From Arcicella rosea (GTDB lineage Bacteria; Bacteroidota; Bacteroidia; Cytophagales; Spirosomataceae), in the NCBI RefSeq assembly GCF_014204325.1, contig NZ_JACHKT010000021.1, positions 39,457-103,456 of the forward strand: 64,000 nucleotides of DNA. The letters are read 5' to 3'. The position numbers were made by a program, and so were the translations under genes. Under the pieces are notes generated by a model. It ran no database searches and was not told the DNA's origin. It saw nothing but the letters and a program-made list of their open reading frames with translations. This document shows positions 17,114-26,182 of the stretch, in pieces. Within the stretch, counting starts at the first letter, position 1; every line of letters starts with the position of its first letter.

Positions 17114-17851
17114 ATGGATTCAAATTTTCTCTTGATGCTTTTGCTTTTAAGCATTGTCGCATTTTTATATTCCTCTGTCGGTCATGGCGGAGCGAGTGGC
17201 TACTTGGCAGTAATGGCGATTGTGGGTGTTTCTCCTACTTTGATGAAATCTTCTGCTTTGATTATGAACCTCGCCGTATCACTCTTTTCTTTTTTTGGTT
17301 TTTATCGAGCAGGCTTTTTCAAGCTCAAACTCTTTTTGCCATTTGCCGTTGCCAGTATTCCCTTGGCGTATTTAGGTGGAACAATGACGCTTTCAGATTC
17401 CATTTATAAGAAAATTTTAGCCCTTTGTATCTTGATTTCCATTGCTCGTTTACTCTATCAATTCAAGCAAGAAGAAACGGAAAACCGTGAAGTTCCGCTT
17501 TGGGCTGGACTTACTTCTGGTGGCGTAATTGGTTTACTTTCGGGCATGATTGGCATTGGCGGAGGCATCGTACTCAGTCCTTTAATGCTATTGATGAAGT
17601 GGGCAAAACTCAAAGAAACGGCTGCGGTTTCGGCACTTTTCATTTTTGTGAATTCTCTTTCGGGTTTATATGGTCAATTGATGAAAGGAAGTATTCAATT
17701 GCCTGCCAATCTACAATGGGCAATAGCCGTAACCATTGTTGGCGGTTTGTTAGGTTCTTACTTCGGTAGCCAGAAGTTTAATTTACCCACACTTCGCTAT
17801 TTGTTGGCGTTGGGTTTAGTGATTGCTTGTGCTAAATTGATTTTTACTTAG
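17114..17851 (+). CDS. TauE/SafE family permease (sulfite exporter-like)
   Basis: A 245-residue inner-membrane protein, very hydrophobic, with about eight predicted membrane segments. The two-fold repeat of the TauE/SafE family is visible: SSVGHGGASGYLAVMAIVGV in the first half and SGMIGIGGGIVLSPLMLLMK in the second. The family moves small anions such as sulfite, sulfoacetate or related compounds, mostly outward; the substrate is not resolvable here. It is followed after 113 bases by a secreted protein with the molybdopterin-oxidoreductase fold, which may point to sulfite handling, but no catalytic sulfite enzyme is present. Confidence 0.85.
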   Translation: MDSNFLLMLLLLSIVAFLYSSVGHGGASGYLAVMAIVGVSPTLMKSSALIMNLAVSLFSFFGFYRAGFFKLKLFLPFAVASIPLAYLGGTMTLSDSIYKKILALCILISIARLLYQFKQEETENREVPLWAGLTSGGVIGLLSGMIGIGGGIVLSPLMLLMKWAKLKETAAVSALFIFVNSLSGLYGQLMKGSIQLPANLQWAIAVTIVGGLLGSYFGSQKFNLPTLRYLLALGLVIACAKLIFT

Positions 17852-17964
17852 AGTCGGTTAAATTCTATTTTTGGATGATTAATCAACATCATTACAAATC
17901 AAAAAAGAGAAAAATATAGCCTTAAAACGGAATGATATTTTTATAAAAATGAAATTAATCTATT

Positions 17965-18465
17965 ATGAAAAATTTACTTTTTATTTGTTACTTTTTCTTT
18001 TCAATTCACTCTCTTTACCCTCAGTCAAGAAGTGAAAGTATTGCTATAACTGGAAATGTAGAAATTCCTTTAAACTTGACTATCAAAGATTTACAACAAA
18101 TGAATGTTGTAAGCGGAACAGATTTTAAAGTAGTCAACACTTCTGGTGAAATAAGAAAAGAATTTAAAACTTACAAAGGAGTATTATTAAACGAGCTTTT
18201 GGATAAAGCTAAAATCGTTCTTCAAAGTCCAAAAGAAAAAGGGAAAATTTACTTTGTAGCCACTGCTACTGATGGTTACACGGCTATTTTTTCTTATCAC
18301 GAAATTTTTAACAATCCTGCTGGCGATAAAGTATTAGTACTTTTTGAAGAAAACGGAAAAACAATCGACAAAGACGGAGTTTTTGTATTGATTGCTGGCA
18401 CTGACAAAATCACTGGTGCAAGACACGTAAAATGGTTGAAAAGTATTGAAGTGAAAAAACTTTAG
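17965..18465 (+). CDS. Secreted protein with oxidoreductase molybdopterin-binding (sulfite oxidase-like) fold
   Basis: A 166-residue protein with a cleavable signal peptide (MKNLLFICYFFFSIHSLYPQ). The mature part resembles the small stand-alone versions of the sulfite oxidase Mo-binding domain: LTIKDLQQMNVVSG, YKGVLLNELLDKA, YFVATATDGYTAIFSYHEIF and the ending ITGARHVKWLKSIEV. There is no cysteine in the mature chain, so it lacks the thiolate that ligates molybdenum in true sulfite oxidases. It is therefore probably a non-catalytic relative. It lies on the same strand as the TauE/SafE permease. Assignment rests on pattern likeness only. Confidence 0.6.
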   Translation: MKNLLFICYFFFSIHSLYPQSRSESIAITGNVEIPLNLTIKDLQQMNVVSGTDFKVVNTSGEIRKEFKTYKGVLLNELLDKAKIVLQSPKEKGKIYFVATATDGYTAIFSYHEIFNNPAGDKVLVLFEENGKTIDKDGVFVLIAGTDKITGARHVKWLKSIEVKKL

Positions 18466-18487
18466 GCAATTACAAACTTTGAATTCC

Positions 18488-19060
18488 TCAATTCTGCCAA
18501 AGTAAAAACAGAAACAACACTACCCAAAGTAAATCTACAAAGTGCCAGTAAAAAATTATTAAGTTGATTTTTAATTGGTTGGGTGGATTTACTGAATAAA
18601 CGAATGATTCAATATATGAGGCTCTTTTGATGGCTTCCAGAAAAATCTTCACTAAAAAGAACAAACCTATCACGATATGTAAAATATGCAAGCCCGAAAG
18701 TATATAAATAAAACCTCTTGAAGTACGTAACGTTGCATCGGCATTTAATGCGAAAAGTTGTTGCCAGCCCCATAATTGCATTCCAACAAATACTAATCCA
18801 AGCAATAAAGTGAAGCCCATGTAAATTCTATAACTCAAGAATTTATCTTCCTTAAAGTTTAAGTTTGCCAAATGAAGCGTTAGGCTACTTATCAAAATCA
18901 GCAAAGTACTTACCCAAAAAACAGTAGGTAATTGTATTTTTCCAAAGCCCGCATCAGGTCTTTGTAAGCCCAAATAGGTTGTTAATAAGCCTAAAAACAT
19001 CAATCCACTTCCGAAGATTGACATTTGAAGCATAAATTTAAAAGGTTCTCTGCGTTGCAT
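18488..19060 (-). CDS. Haem-copper oxidase subunit III
   Basis: A 190-residue membrane protein with five hydrophobic segments. The subunit III hallmarks are clear: TSRGFIYILSGLHILHIVIG and the C-terminal YWHFVDLLWVVLFLFL. It would be part of a cytochrome c or quinol oxidase in the inner membrane. In most Bacteroidota this gene lies with the other oxidase subunits; here the neighbours are an isoprenoid kinase and a convergent secreted protein 22 bases away, so it is either an orphan copy or the cluster is split in this genome. Confidence 0.85.
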   Translation of the reverse strand: MQRREPFKFMLQMSIFGSGLMFLGLLTTYLGLQRPDAGFGKIQLPTVFWVSTLLILISSLTLHLANLNFKEDKFLSYRIYMGFTLLLGLVFVGMQLWGWQQLFALNADATLRTSRGFIYILSGLHILHIVIGLFFLVKIFLEAIKRASYIESFVYSVNPPNQLKINLIIFYWHFVDLLWVVLFLFLLWQN

Positions 19061-19109
19061 ATTTTTTGTTATTCTTAGATTCAGAAATTTTAGCGGTTAA
19101 ATAGCAGTT

Positions 19110-19156
19110 ATTGAAATTTTCAAATTAGCTTATTTTCAAATCTTCAAATCTTCAAA
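19110..19156. repeat. CTTCAAATC word repeat downstream of ispE
   Basis: ATTTTCAAATCTTCAAATC (19132-19150) is identical to a word at 9425-9443, followed by another TTCAAATC. As at the HIT gene, it sits directly after the stop codon of a minus-strand gene. Confidence 0.65.
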
Positions 19157-19966
19157 TCAACTAAGTTTTCCTTGCCAAATACTATATTTTTCAAATTGCG
19201 TTTTTGTGTCTATTTCTTCATCAAAAATCCCAAAAACAGTAGAGCCTGAGCCTGTCATACTTGCGTAAGCTGCACCGAGTTCATACAATTGATTTTTGAT
19301 ATTTTCGATAGCGGGATATTTGGGCAAAAGATGTTTTTCAAAATCATTTTTCACCAAATCTTTCCAATCGTTTACTGGTTTCTGTAATACTTCTTGTAAA
19401 TCAATTTCATTTTTTAGCGGTTTCACGCCCGAATAAGCCTCAGCGGTTGAAATATGAATATTCGGATTCACCAACACAATGTACTTTCCTGATAAATCGA
19501 CAGTAATGTTGGCAAATTCATCGCCTTTGCCAAAACAATATTGTGGGCGATTTTGAATGAAAAAAGCACAGTCGCTTCCCAATTTACGAGCGTAGTTTTC
19601 CATTTGTTGCGTTGATAAGTGTAACAAGAAAAGCTCGTTCAAAGTTTTAATCGTAAAAGCACAATCTGCTGAACCGCCGCCCATGCCTGCCCCAATTGGC
19701 ACAACTTTGTGGAGGTGAATACTTACGGAAGGAATGTCAAAATCTTGCTTTAAAAGATGATAAGCCTTTAAGCAAAGATTACTTTCGGGATTTCCCGGAA
19801 TATCCAAGCCTGTACTTCTGAAACTTAATGTTTCGGCTGGTAAAATTTCTAAAATATCGCACCAGCCAACGGGATAAAAACAAGATTCAAGATTATGAAA
19901 GCCGTCTGCACGTTTTTCGGTGATGTATAAACCAATATTGATTTTTGCGTTTGGAAAAGTAACCAT
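19157..19966 (-). CDS. ispE: 4-diphosphocytidyl-2-C-methyl-D-erythritol kinase
   Basis: GHMP kinase of the MEP isoprenoid pathway: phosphorylates CDP-methylerythritol with ATP in the cytoplasm. The 269-residue chain has the substrate motif FPNAKINIGLYITEKRADGF at the N-terminus, the glycine-rich ATP loop VPIGAGMGGGSADCAFTIK, and the C-terminal GHMP motif YASMTGSGSTVFGIFD. Its presence indicates that this organism makes isoprenoids by the MEP route. A TATTTTTG element on the minus strand at 20000-19993 could be its -7 box. Confidence 0.93.
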   Translation of the reverse strand: MVTFPNAKINIGLYITEKRADGFHNLESCFYPVGWCDILEILPAETLSFRSTGLDIPGNPESNLCLKAYHLLKQDFDIPSVSIHLHKVVPIGAGMGGGSADCAFTIKTLNELFLLHLSTQQMENYARKLGSDCAFFIQNRPQYCFGKGDEFANITVDLSGKYIVLVNPNIHISTAEAYSGVKPLKNEIDLQEVLQKPVNDWKDLVKNDFEKHLLPKYPAIENIKNQLYELGAAYASMTGSGSTVFGIFDEEIDTKTQFEKYSIWQGKLS

Positions 19967-20013
19967 TGGGATTGTTTATTGGAATTGAAAAACAAAAATA
20001 CTTTACAAAAAAG

Positions 20014-20859
20014 CTATTTCCATAATTTTAAAGCCCTGTCTGGATAATCAGTGATGAGTCCGTCTGTGCCTAATGCTTTCATGGCTAACATATCGTCGAT
20101 TTCATTGACTGTCCATGGAATTACTTTGATGCCTTTTTGGTGGCACATCGCCACCTTCCCTTTGGTTAATTGCTTAAAGTACGGACTAAAAACGTCGGGC
20201 AAAAAGCCTAATTTCTGCAAAGAAGGTTCAACGCCTTCACGTTCGACTAAAGCCGACAAAGTAAATTTGGGATACTCTTTGGATTGAATTTGCTGATGCC
20301 AAAACCGAAGAGCATTAAAATCAAAACTTTGGATAATTACTCTTTCGGCAGGGATGAATTGTTTCAAGACCTGATAAACCAAATCAGAAAATACTTCAAT
20401 ACTTTCAGGTTGCGAAATTCCATACTCTTTTTCTTCCGACTTAATTTCTATATTATAATGAACCGCTTTGAGTCCTTTTTGTTGAATATAGTTTTCACAG
20501 AAAGCCAACATTTCGCTCAACAAAGGTTTATGAGTTGCCAATTTTTGTTGTGCTGGAAAAAGTTTATTTCCACGCAAACCCGTATCAAATTGCTGAATTT
20601 CCTGATAATTCATTCGATACAAATTTAGTGTTTTTTCTTCTTTTTTCAGTACTGGCGAACCGTTTGGATGCGAAGCAAAAAGTGAGTTCATATAAGGCTC
20701 GTGCGATACAAGTACTTGGTAGTCTTGGCTAATACAGACATCCAATTCTAACGTATCAACGCCCAAATCCAAAGCTTTTTGAAAAGCTGGGATGGTATTT
20801 TCGGGCATCAGTCCACGGCAACCTCTGTGACCTTCTATTTCAAATGTTTTTTGTGGCAT
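20014..20859 (-). CDS. Glycerophosphodiester phosphodiesterase
   Basis: Hydrolyses glycerophosphodiesters to glycerol 3-phosphate and an alcohol. The 281-residue TIM-barrel protein shows the family signature EGHRGCRGLMPENTIPAF, then DTLELDVCISQDYQVLVSHE, covering the catalytic His-Arg, Glu, Asp and second His. Later NIEIKSE and VIIQSFD are conserved strands, and the end has GTDGLITDYPDRALKL. No signal peptide is evident (MPQKTFEIEGHRG), so it is probably cytoplasmic. It sits 47 bases upstream of ispE on the same strand and might be co-transcribed with it. Confidence 0.92.
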   Translation of the reverse strand: MPQKTFEIEGHRGCRGLMPENTIPAFQKALDLGVDTLELDVCISQDYQVLVSHEPYMNSLFASHPNGSPVLKKEEKTLNLYRMNYQEIQQFDTGLRGNKLFPAQQKLATHKPLLSEMLAFCENYIQQKGLKAVHYNIEIKSEEKEYGISQPESIEVFSDLVYQVLKQFIPAERVIIQSFDFNALRFWHQQIQSKEYPKFTLSALVEREGVEPSLQKLGFLPDVFSPYFKQLTKGKVAMCHQKGIKVIPWTVNEIDDMLAMKALGTDGLITDYPDRALKLWK

Positions 20860-20959
20860 AATATCATTTAAGATTTAACGATATTTCAATTAATATTTTG
20901 TCTTTTAATATATTCGGTACAAATTGAGTATTATTCTTTATATATTAAAAGTGCAATCC

Positions 20960-21421
20960 ATGAACCAAATTACAATAAGAAAAGCCACATTTGATGATTT
21001 AGAAACACTTTTTCGTTTTGAACAAGGTGTTATCGAAGCCGAAAGACCTTTTGATAGTACTTTGAAGGATGAGCAAATACATTATTATGATATTGCAGGA
21101 ATGATAAAGTCTTCGCATGTAGAATTGTTGGTGGCGGAATTTGAAGGCGATGTAATAGGTTCGGGATATGCTCGTATTGAAAGTGCCAAGCCTTATTTAA
21201 AACATGGTCGTCATGCTTATTTAGGTTTTATGTATGTGGCACCTGCCCATCGTGGTAAAGGAGTAAATAAGAAAATTATGGATGGGTTGAAAGATTGGGT
21301 TCGCTCTCAAAACATTACTGAATTGCGTTTAGATGTATATCACGACAATATTTCAGCCATTAAAGCCTATGAGAAAATTGGCTTTACGAAACACATGATT
21401 GAGATGAGGTTGGGGCTGTAA
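20960..21421 (+). CDS. GNAT family N-acetyltransferase
   Basis: A 153-residue acetyltransferase from ATG 20960 (MNQITIRKATFDDLETLF); an upstream TTG at 20924 keeps the frame open but adds a non-conserved tail. The acetyl-CoA loop is in MYVAPAHRGKGVNKKIMDG (Q/RxxGxG/A type), with the following motif RLDVYHDNISAIKAYEKIGF. The substrate is unknown. It stands between the phosphodiesterase (divergent) and an AraC-type regulator. Confidence 0.85.
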   Translation: MNQITIRKATFDDLETLFRFEQGVIEAERPFDSTLKDEQIHYYDIAGMIKSSHVELLVAEFEGDVIGSGYARIESAKPYLKHGRHAYLGFMYVAPAHRGKGVNKKIMDGLKDWVRSQNITELRLDVYHDNISAIKAYEKIGFTKHMIEMRLGL

Positions 21422-21504
21422 GGATAAATGAAATTATCATTTTTCTTTATAAAGTGTATTTGTCTAATAATTTACGGAATGGTTTGTTAAATCTCTAAAA
21501 AACA

Positions 21505-22731
21505 ATGCTATTTAACTTTAATTTAAAGAGTTCTATTTTACTGATTTTTTTCGTTCATGGAATCGTATTCTCTTTACTGTTATTGAAGAAAGGAGTTCAG
21601 CATCAAAGTAAAGAGAGTTTCTGGTTGAGTCTTTTTATTTTTTTATCAAGTTTATACATAGCCCCATTTATGCTTGGTTATGCAGGTTGGTACAGCAAAC
21701 AGCCTTATCGAGACATTATGTTTTATATTCCTTTCCAGCAATTATTTTTACTTGGCCCTATTATCTTCTTTTATGTACAAAGTTTACTCAATAAGTCATC
21801 CCAGTTATTCCAGAAAGATTTTATCCCTTTTGTCCCAGCAATAGCTTATTTTATCTATACACTTATTGTATTTATTACAGATAAGTTGGTGCTACATCAA
21901 TACTATTTCTATGCTGATGAGAGGGATAAAGATTTATCTACATGGTATCAGGTAGCAGGTTTGTTTTCTATGATGTATTACGTTTTTTTGAGTTTACGCT
22001 ATTATGCTATCTACAAAAAAATAGCATTTCAGGTAGTTAGTTTTGCAGAAACAATTTTGTTTAATTGGGTACGGCAATATCTTATTGCCTTATTGGTGAT
22101 ACTATCGCTCAGGGTTTTATTTTTCATATTAAACCCTGAATGGGATGAATTCGGGAATAAATTTTGGTATTACTTGTGTTTTTCGATACTCTTTTATTAC
22201 ATATCCATTAGTGGTTATTCAAATGCTATCAAAACAGTTATTCCTTACCAAGCATCTTCTCTATTTAATCACGATTCTTCTTACTTATTGCATGAAGAAA
22301 AGGGTTATGAAATGAATGAAATTATAAAAGAATTGGTCAATGAAACGGATGCTATAACCATAACAGATATAGAAATTTGGAAACAAAAAATTGAAGATTT
22401 AATGATTGTTGATAAAGCTTTTGAAAATCCGATATTGACTTTAACAGATATTGCAGAAAAATTAGCCACTAATCCAAAACAAATATCACAAGTAGTCAAC
22501 CAAGGTTTCAATATGAATTTCAATGATTTTGTAAATAGCTACAGAATTGAAGCCGTAAAAGAAATGCTGAAAAATGGGGAGCATAAAAAACAAACTTTAT
22601 TGGGAATTGCCTTTGGTTGTGGTTTCAATTCTAAATCTACATTCAACAGGACTTTTAAAAAACAGACTTCCCTTTCCCCAAAAGAATACATCAATAAGTT
22701 AGAAAATACTGCCAAAGATTTGAATAAATAA
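21505..22731 (+). CDS. AraC family regulator with membrane-embedded sensor
   Basis: A 408-residue protein. The first about 240 residues form seven or so hydrophobic segments (SSILLIFFVHGIVFSLLLL, FFYVQSLL, FVPAIAYFIYTLIVFI and others), and the C-terminal 100 residues hold an AraC-type double helix-turn-helix (LTDIAEKLATNPKQISQVVN and GIAFGCGFNSKSTFNRTFKK). This architecture is common in Bacteroidota and implies signal sensing at the membrane with a cytoplasmic DNA-binding domain. It lies 84 bases upstream of a serine hydrolase gene on the same strand, possibly its target. The ligand is unknown. Confidence 0.85.
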   Translation: MLFNFNLKSSILLIFFVHGIVFSLLLLKKGVQHQSKESFWLSLFIFLSSLYIAPFMLGYAGWYSKQPYRDIMFYIPFQQLFLLGPIIFFYVQSLLNKSSQLFQKDFIPFVPAIAYFIYTLIVFITDKLVLHQYYFYADERDKDLSTWYQVAGLFSMMYYVFLSLRYYAIYKKIAFQVVSFAETILFNWVRQYLIALLVILSLRVLFFILNPEWDEFGNKFWYYLCFSILFYYISISGYSNAIKTVIPYQASSLFNHDSSYLLHEEKGYEMNEIIKELVNETDAITITDIEIWKQKIEDLMIVDKAFENPILTLTDIAEKLATNPKQISQVVNQGFNMNFNDFVNSYRIEAVKEMLKNGEHKKQTLLGIAFGCGFNSKSTFNRTFKKQTSLSPKEYINKLENTAKDLNK

Positions 22732-22815
22732 ATAGCCTTAAAACTATGTGCCAAATCTTGATGTGGGACGACTTTACACCGAAAAAGCATCAATTTTGTT
22801 TAAAAAAAACAAAAA

Positions 22816-24507
22816 ATGAAAAGATTAGCCATCATCAAAAAGTCTTCAACTACTAATATTTTATTTAGGTATTGTACTTCTATTATCTTGCCGTTTTTCT
22901 CGTTAGCAACTCTTTTTGGGCAAGTGCCTCTCGACTCTGTCAATGTTAAAGTAAATACCTTATTGGCTTCTAAAGTAAAAGAAAGTAGTCCCGGCGTAGC
23001 TGTTGCCATTATCAAAGACGGAGTATTAATCTCAAAAGCAGTAAGAGGGCAAGCCAATCTCGACTTTCAAATTCCTGTTGATTTTAATACATCTTTTAAC
23101 ATTGCTTCTAACGCAAAGCAATTCACCGCTGCTTGTATGTTGTTATTGCAAAAAGACGGTTTAATTTCACTTGATGATGATTTTAGAAAATATGTACCCG
23201 ATATACTAAAGAACTATCCCGATAAAATCAGTATTAAAAACCTTCTAAATCATACCAGTGGCTTTAGAGATGTCTATGATTTATGGGCTTTGCAAGATAT
23301 AACTTGGTGGCAAACATTTGTTAGTAATACTGATGCCATTAACCTATTAAAAAAGCAAACAGATTTGAATTTTAAGCCAAGTTCACAATACTTATACAGC
23401 AATTCTAACTACTTGATTTTGGCAGAAATTGTAAAAATCGTCACCAAAACGTCACTGAAAGATTACATAAAGGCTAAAATCTTTGAGCCTTTACAGATGA
23501 ACCAAACGGCTTTCGTTGATGATTATATGCAAGTAATACCTAAAAGAGCAGATGGATATGGCAATTTTAATGGCTGGAAAAAATACCCTTGGATAACCAG
23601 TTTATATGGCGATGGTGGATTGTTTACAACGATTGATGACCAAATAAAGTGGGAAAAACATCTACATAACCCCACGCTTTGGGATAATCAATTTAACTCA
23701 GTCTTTCTTCAGCCAATCAAAACTGAAAATCAGACATTTTATGGTTTTGGATTAATGTTTGAAAACTACAAAGGCTTAACACATACCTATCATGATGGAA
23801 GTACTGGTGCTTATAATGCTTCTTTTGATAGATTCCCTACTGAAAAAATTTCTATTATAGTAATGACCAATAACACGCAGGTTTGGACAAGAGGACTTTC
23901 GCAAGAATTGACAGCATTGGTAATTGACAAAACTAAATTTATTGAAACAAATAATCTTTTAACAGAGACTGAAACTACCAACACACAGTTACACATTTTA
24001 GGAGATTATCAGTTTGAGGATGGTCGAATTATTAAAATTAGGAAAGATAGTGCAGGTTTATACAGAGATATTTACGGAAGGAACCCATCTAAATTGAAGC
24101 AAGAAACTTCATCAATTTATGCTTATGAAACAGTAAAAGATTTGAAAATAAAGTTTATCGTTCAAAACAAAATAGTAAAATCACTTACTATTTTCCATCC
24201 CTTACAATCATTTCAAACAGCTATAAAACTTCCTAATATCAAAGTGGAGGACAATTATTATGAAACCCTTAACGGAAAGTATTTTAATGCTGAAACCAAT
24301 ACCAGTATTGAAATTAAACACTTAAAAGGAAATGATTACAGCCTTATCAAAAATAAAGAAACCCAACATGCAATGCTGATTAGAAAAGATTACCTTGCTA
24401 TGAATTCCTATCAAATGCTCATTGAAAGAAATTCCAACAATAAAATTATTGGATTAAAGGTAAATGATAACAGGATTCTCAATGTAAGATTTAAGAAGGT
24501 AAAGTAA
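22816..24507 (+). CDS. Secreted serine hydrolase, beta-lactamase/DD-peptidase family
   Basis: A 563-residue protein of the class C beta-lactamase-like family (Pfam Beta-lactamase). An N-terminal signal (residues 1-36, ending SLATLFGQ) targets it to the envelope. The SxxK nucleophile motif is SNAK in NIASNAKQFTAAC, the YxN motif is in YLYSNSNYLILAE, and the third motif is HDGSTGAYNA. About 180 residues of beta-rich C-terminal extension follow the catalytic domain. It probably acts on peptides, cell-wall fragments or esters; activity on beta-lactams should not be assumed. The membrane AraC gene precedes it. Confidence 0.87.
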   Translation: MKRLAIIKKSSTTNILFRYCTSIILPFFSLATLFGQVPLDSVNVKVNTLLASKVKESSPGVAVAIIKDGVLISKAVRGQANLDFQIPVDFNTSFNIASNAKQFTAACMLLLQKDGLISLDDDFRKYVPDILKNYPDKISIKNLLNHTSGFRDVYDLWALQDITWWQTFVSNTDAINLLKKQTDLNFKPSSQYLYSNSNYLILAEIVKIVTKTSLKDYIKAKIFEPLQMNQTAFVDDYMQVIPKRADGYGNFNGWKKYPWITSLYGDGGLFTTIDDQIKWEKHLHNPTLWDNQFNSVFLQPIKTENQTFYGFGLMFENYKGLTHTYHDGSTGAYNASFDRFPTEKISIIVMTNNTQVWTRGLSQELTALVIDKTKFIETNNLLTETETTNTQLHILGDYQFEDGRIIKIRKDSAGLYRDIYGRNPSKLKQETSSIYAYETVKDLKIKFIVQNKIVKSLTIFHPLQSFQTAIKLPNIKVEDNYYETLNGKYFNAETNTSIEIKHLKGNDYSLIKNKETQHAMLIRKDYLAMNSYQMLIERNSNNKIIGLKVNDNRILNVRFKKVK

Positions 24508-24526
24508 CATGAAAGAGTTGTAATTA

Positions 24527-24559
24527 TTGCCGTTGATGGTATTTTACCAACAACGGCAA
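24527..24559. terminator. Convergent terminator between the two serine hydrolase genes
   Basis: TTGCCGTTG (24527-24535) pairs with CAACGGCAA (24551-24559), and the inner TGGTA/TACCA continues the stem after one A-A mismatch. Confidence 0.75.
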
Positions 24560-24568
24560 ACTTTATTA

Positions 24569-26083
24569 TTATTTCTCAACCAATTTAATATGATACTCCT
24601 GAATCAATGCTGGATTTTCTGGCGTGAGCGTAAAGCTTACTTCAATATTGGCGTTTTCACCTTCCAAAGTAAAAGTACCTCTTAAATTATTTTCAGGTTT
24701 TATTTCCTTCAAACCCTTGATTTTTCCTGCTTTTTCAAAAATGGGTTTCGCTTCTTTTCTTAGACTTTCTTCAAAGTAATCAAGGAAAAAATTCTCTGCA
24801 AAAATGCCTGTACTTTCTGCATTTTCCCAAGTGGGTAATATGGCAATTAACTCCGTTGTTCTTTGTTTTAAAATCGGAGAAACTGGAATAGCGTTTGGTT
24901 TTAAATGGGCGAGTGCCACCAAAGTATCCAATACTTGTACATTAAAATAGCCCGCATTGGCATAAGTAAGATTACTGAATGAAATTACGCCCAAACCATA
25001 ATCTTGCAAAATACGCCAGTTACTTCCAAAACCGGGCAAACCTCCGCTGTGACCAACCGAACGTCTGCCTTCTCCATCAGTGGCGTGTCCTAAACCGTAA
25101 CCATAGGCATTTGCCATTGGGGTTTTACGACCAGTCGGATATTTGTAATTTGGATTCACGCCAATAAATTGCCAAGGCTGTTGCATTTCACGTACAGAAC
25201 TTCTTTTCACAGGTCCTTTTTCTGGTGCATCACTCGCAGGCCAAGCCGATTGATGAAAAGCAACGTACTTCGCAAAATCGTCAATTGTTGTAATCATTCC
25301 GCCCATTGCACCATACGCACCGTCGTGCAATAATGGTTGTTCAACCCAATTTTCATTCAACCAACGATAGCCATGTGCCAATTGTTCTGCTGGTACTTGG
25401 CTGTATTCCCAATAAGTGTGGTTCATGCCTAATGGCTTCAAAATGTTTTCGTTGATGTATTGTTGATAAGTTTTTCCTGATACTTTTTTGATGATATAAC
25501 CCAACATCGCAAAACCCATGTTGCTATATTCGTAAGCGGCACTTGGGTTGTTGGAAAACGAAATTCCTTTTCGAAACATCTTCAACATGGCTTCGTCGCT
25601 GATGGCCAATTGGCGGTCGCCCCAAGGATTATCTTCTGGAAAACCAGCCGAGTGCGTTAATAAATTACGGACAGTAATCGCTGGAGCATCTTTGGTTGGA
25701 AAATATTGATTTTTTAATTCAGGAATGTACAAATAAGCAGGATTGTCCAGTTCCAATTTTCCCTCATCTCTTAACTTCAAAATCGCCATTGCTGTAAAAC
25801 TTTTGGACATACTGGCAATTCTAAAATCAGACTGATTGGTTGCTAATACTTTTTTTTCCAGATTAGCATAACCAATATTTCCTGAGTGAATCAATTTTCC
25901 ATCTAATACCAAGCCATAAACAAAAGCTGGATAATGGTTTTTCTCGGCATAATCTTTAAAAATTTGGTCAATTTTCGGTAACGCCTCTTTGATATTTTTC
26001 AGTCGCTCGTCTTGTGCTTTTACTTGGTTAAAGGCAGTAACGATGCTACAACAAAAAAAGAAGAGTAGTTTTTTATAATTCAT
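24569..26083 (-). CDS. Secreted serine hydrolase, beta-lactamase/DD-peptidase family
   Basis: A 504-residue paralogue of the convergent gene. Signal peptide MNYKKLLFFFCCSIVTAFNQ is followed by the catalytic domain with SMSK in IASMSKSFTAMAIL, the Tyr-Ser-Asn motif in YEYSNMGFAMLGYI and HSGGLPGFGSNW as third motif. The C-terminal 130 residues (after ISFSNLTYANAGY) form an extra beta-rich domain. It is envelope-located and of unknown substrate. Similarity to the neighbour is limited to motifs, so this is not a recent tandem duplication. Confidence 0.88.
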   Translation of the reverse strand: MNYKKLLFFFCCSIVTAFNQVKAQDERLKNIKEALPKIDQIFKDYAEKNHYPAFVYGLVLDGKLIHSGNIGYANLEKKVLATNQSDFRIASMSKSFTAMAILKLRDEGKLELDNPAYLYIPELKNQYFPTKDAPAITVRNLLTHSAGFPEDNPWGDRQLAISDEAMLKMFRKGISFSNNPSAAYEYSNMGFAMLGYIIKKVSGKTYQQYINENILKPLGMNHTYWEYSQVPAEQLAHGYRWLNENWVEQPLLHDGAYGAMGGMITTIDDFAKYVAFHQSAWPASDAPEKGPVKRSSVREMQQPWQFIGVNPNYKYPTGRKTPMANAYGYGLGHATDGEGRRSVGHSGGLPGFGSNWRILQDYGLGVISFSNLTYANAGYFNVQVLDTLVALAHLKPNAIPVSPILKQRTTELIAILPTWENAESTGIFAENFFLDYFEESLRKEAKPIFEKAGKIKGLKEIKPENNLRGTFTLEGENANIEVSFTLTPENPALIQEYHIKLVEK

Positions 26084-26182
26084 GATGTTTGTTGGTAAGG
26101 TTTGAAATGATTAAACAAAATACTTATTTTTCATGGTTAGCTCAAGACAATTACTCATAAATAATTTTCTAACTACTTCATT

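Noticed and set aside
22816..26083. Tandem duplication of serine hydrolases or a beta-lactam resistance pair
   Set aside because: The two proteins share only family motifs and differ in C-terminal domains; nothing indicates activity on beta-lactams.
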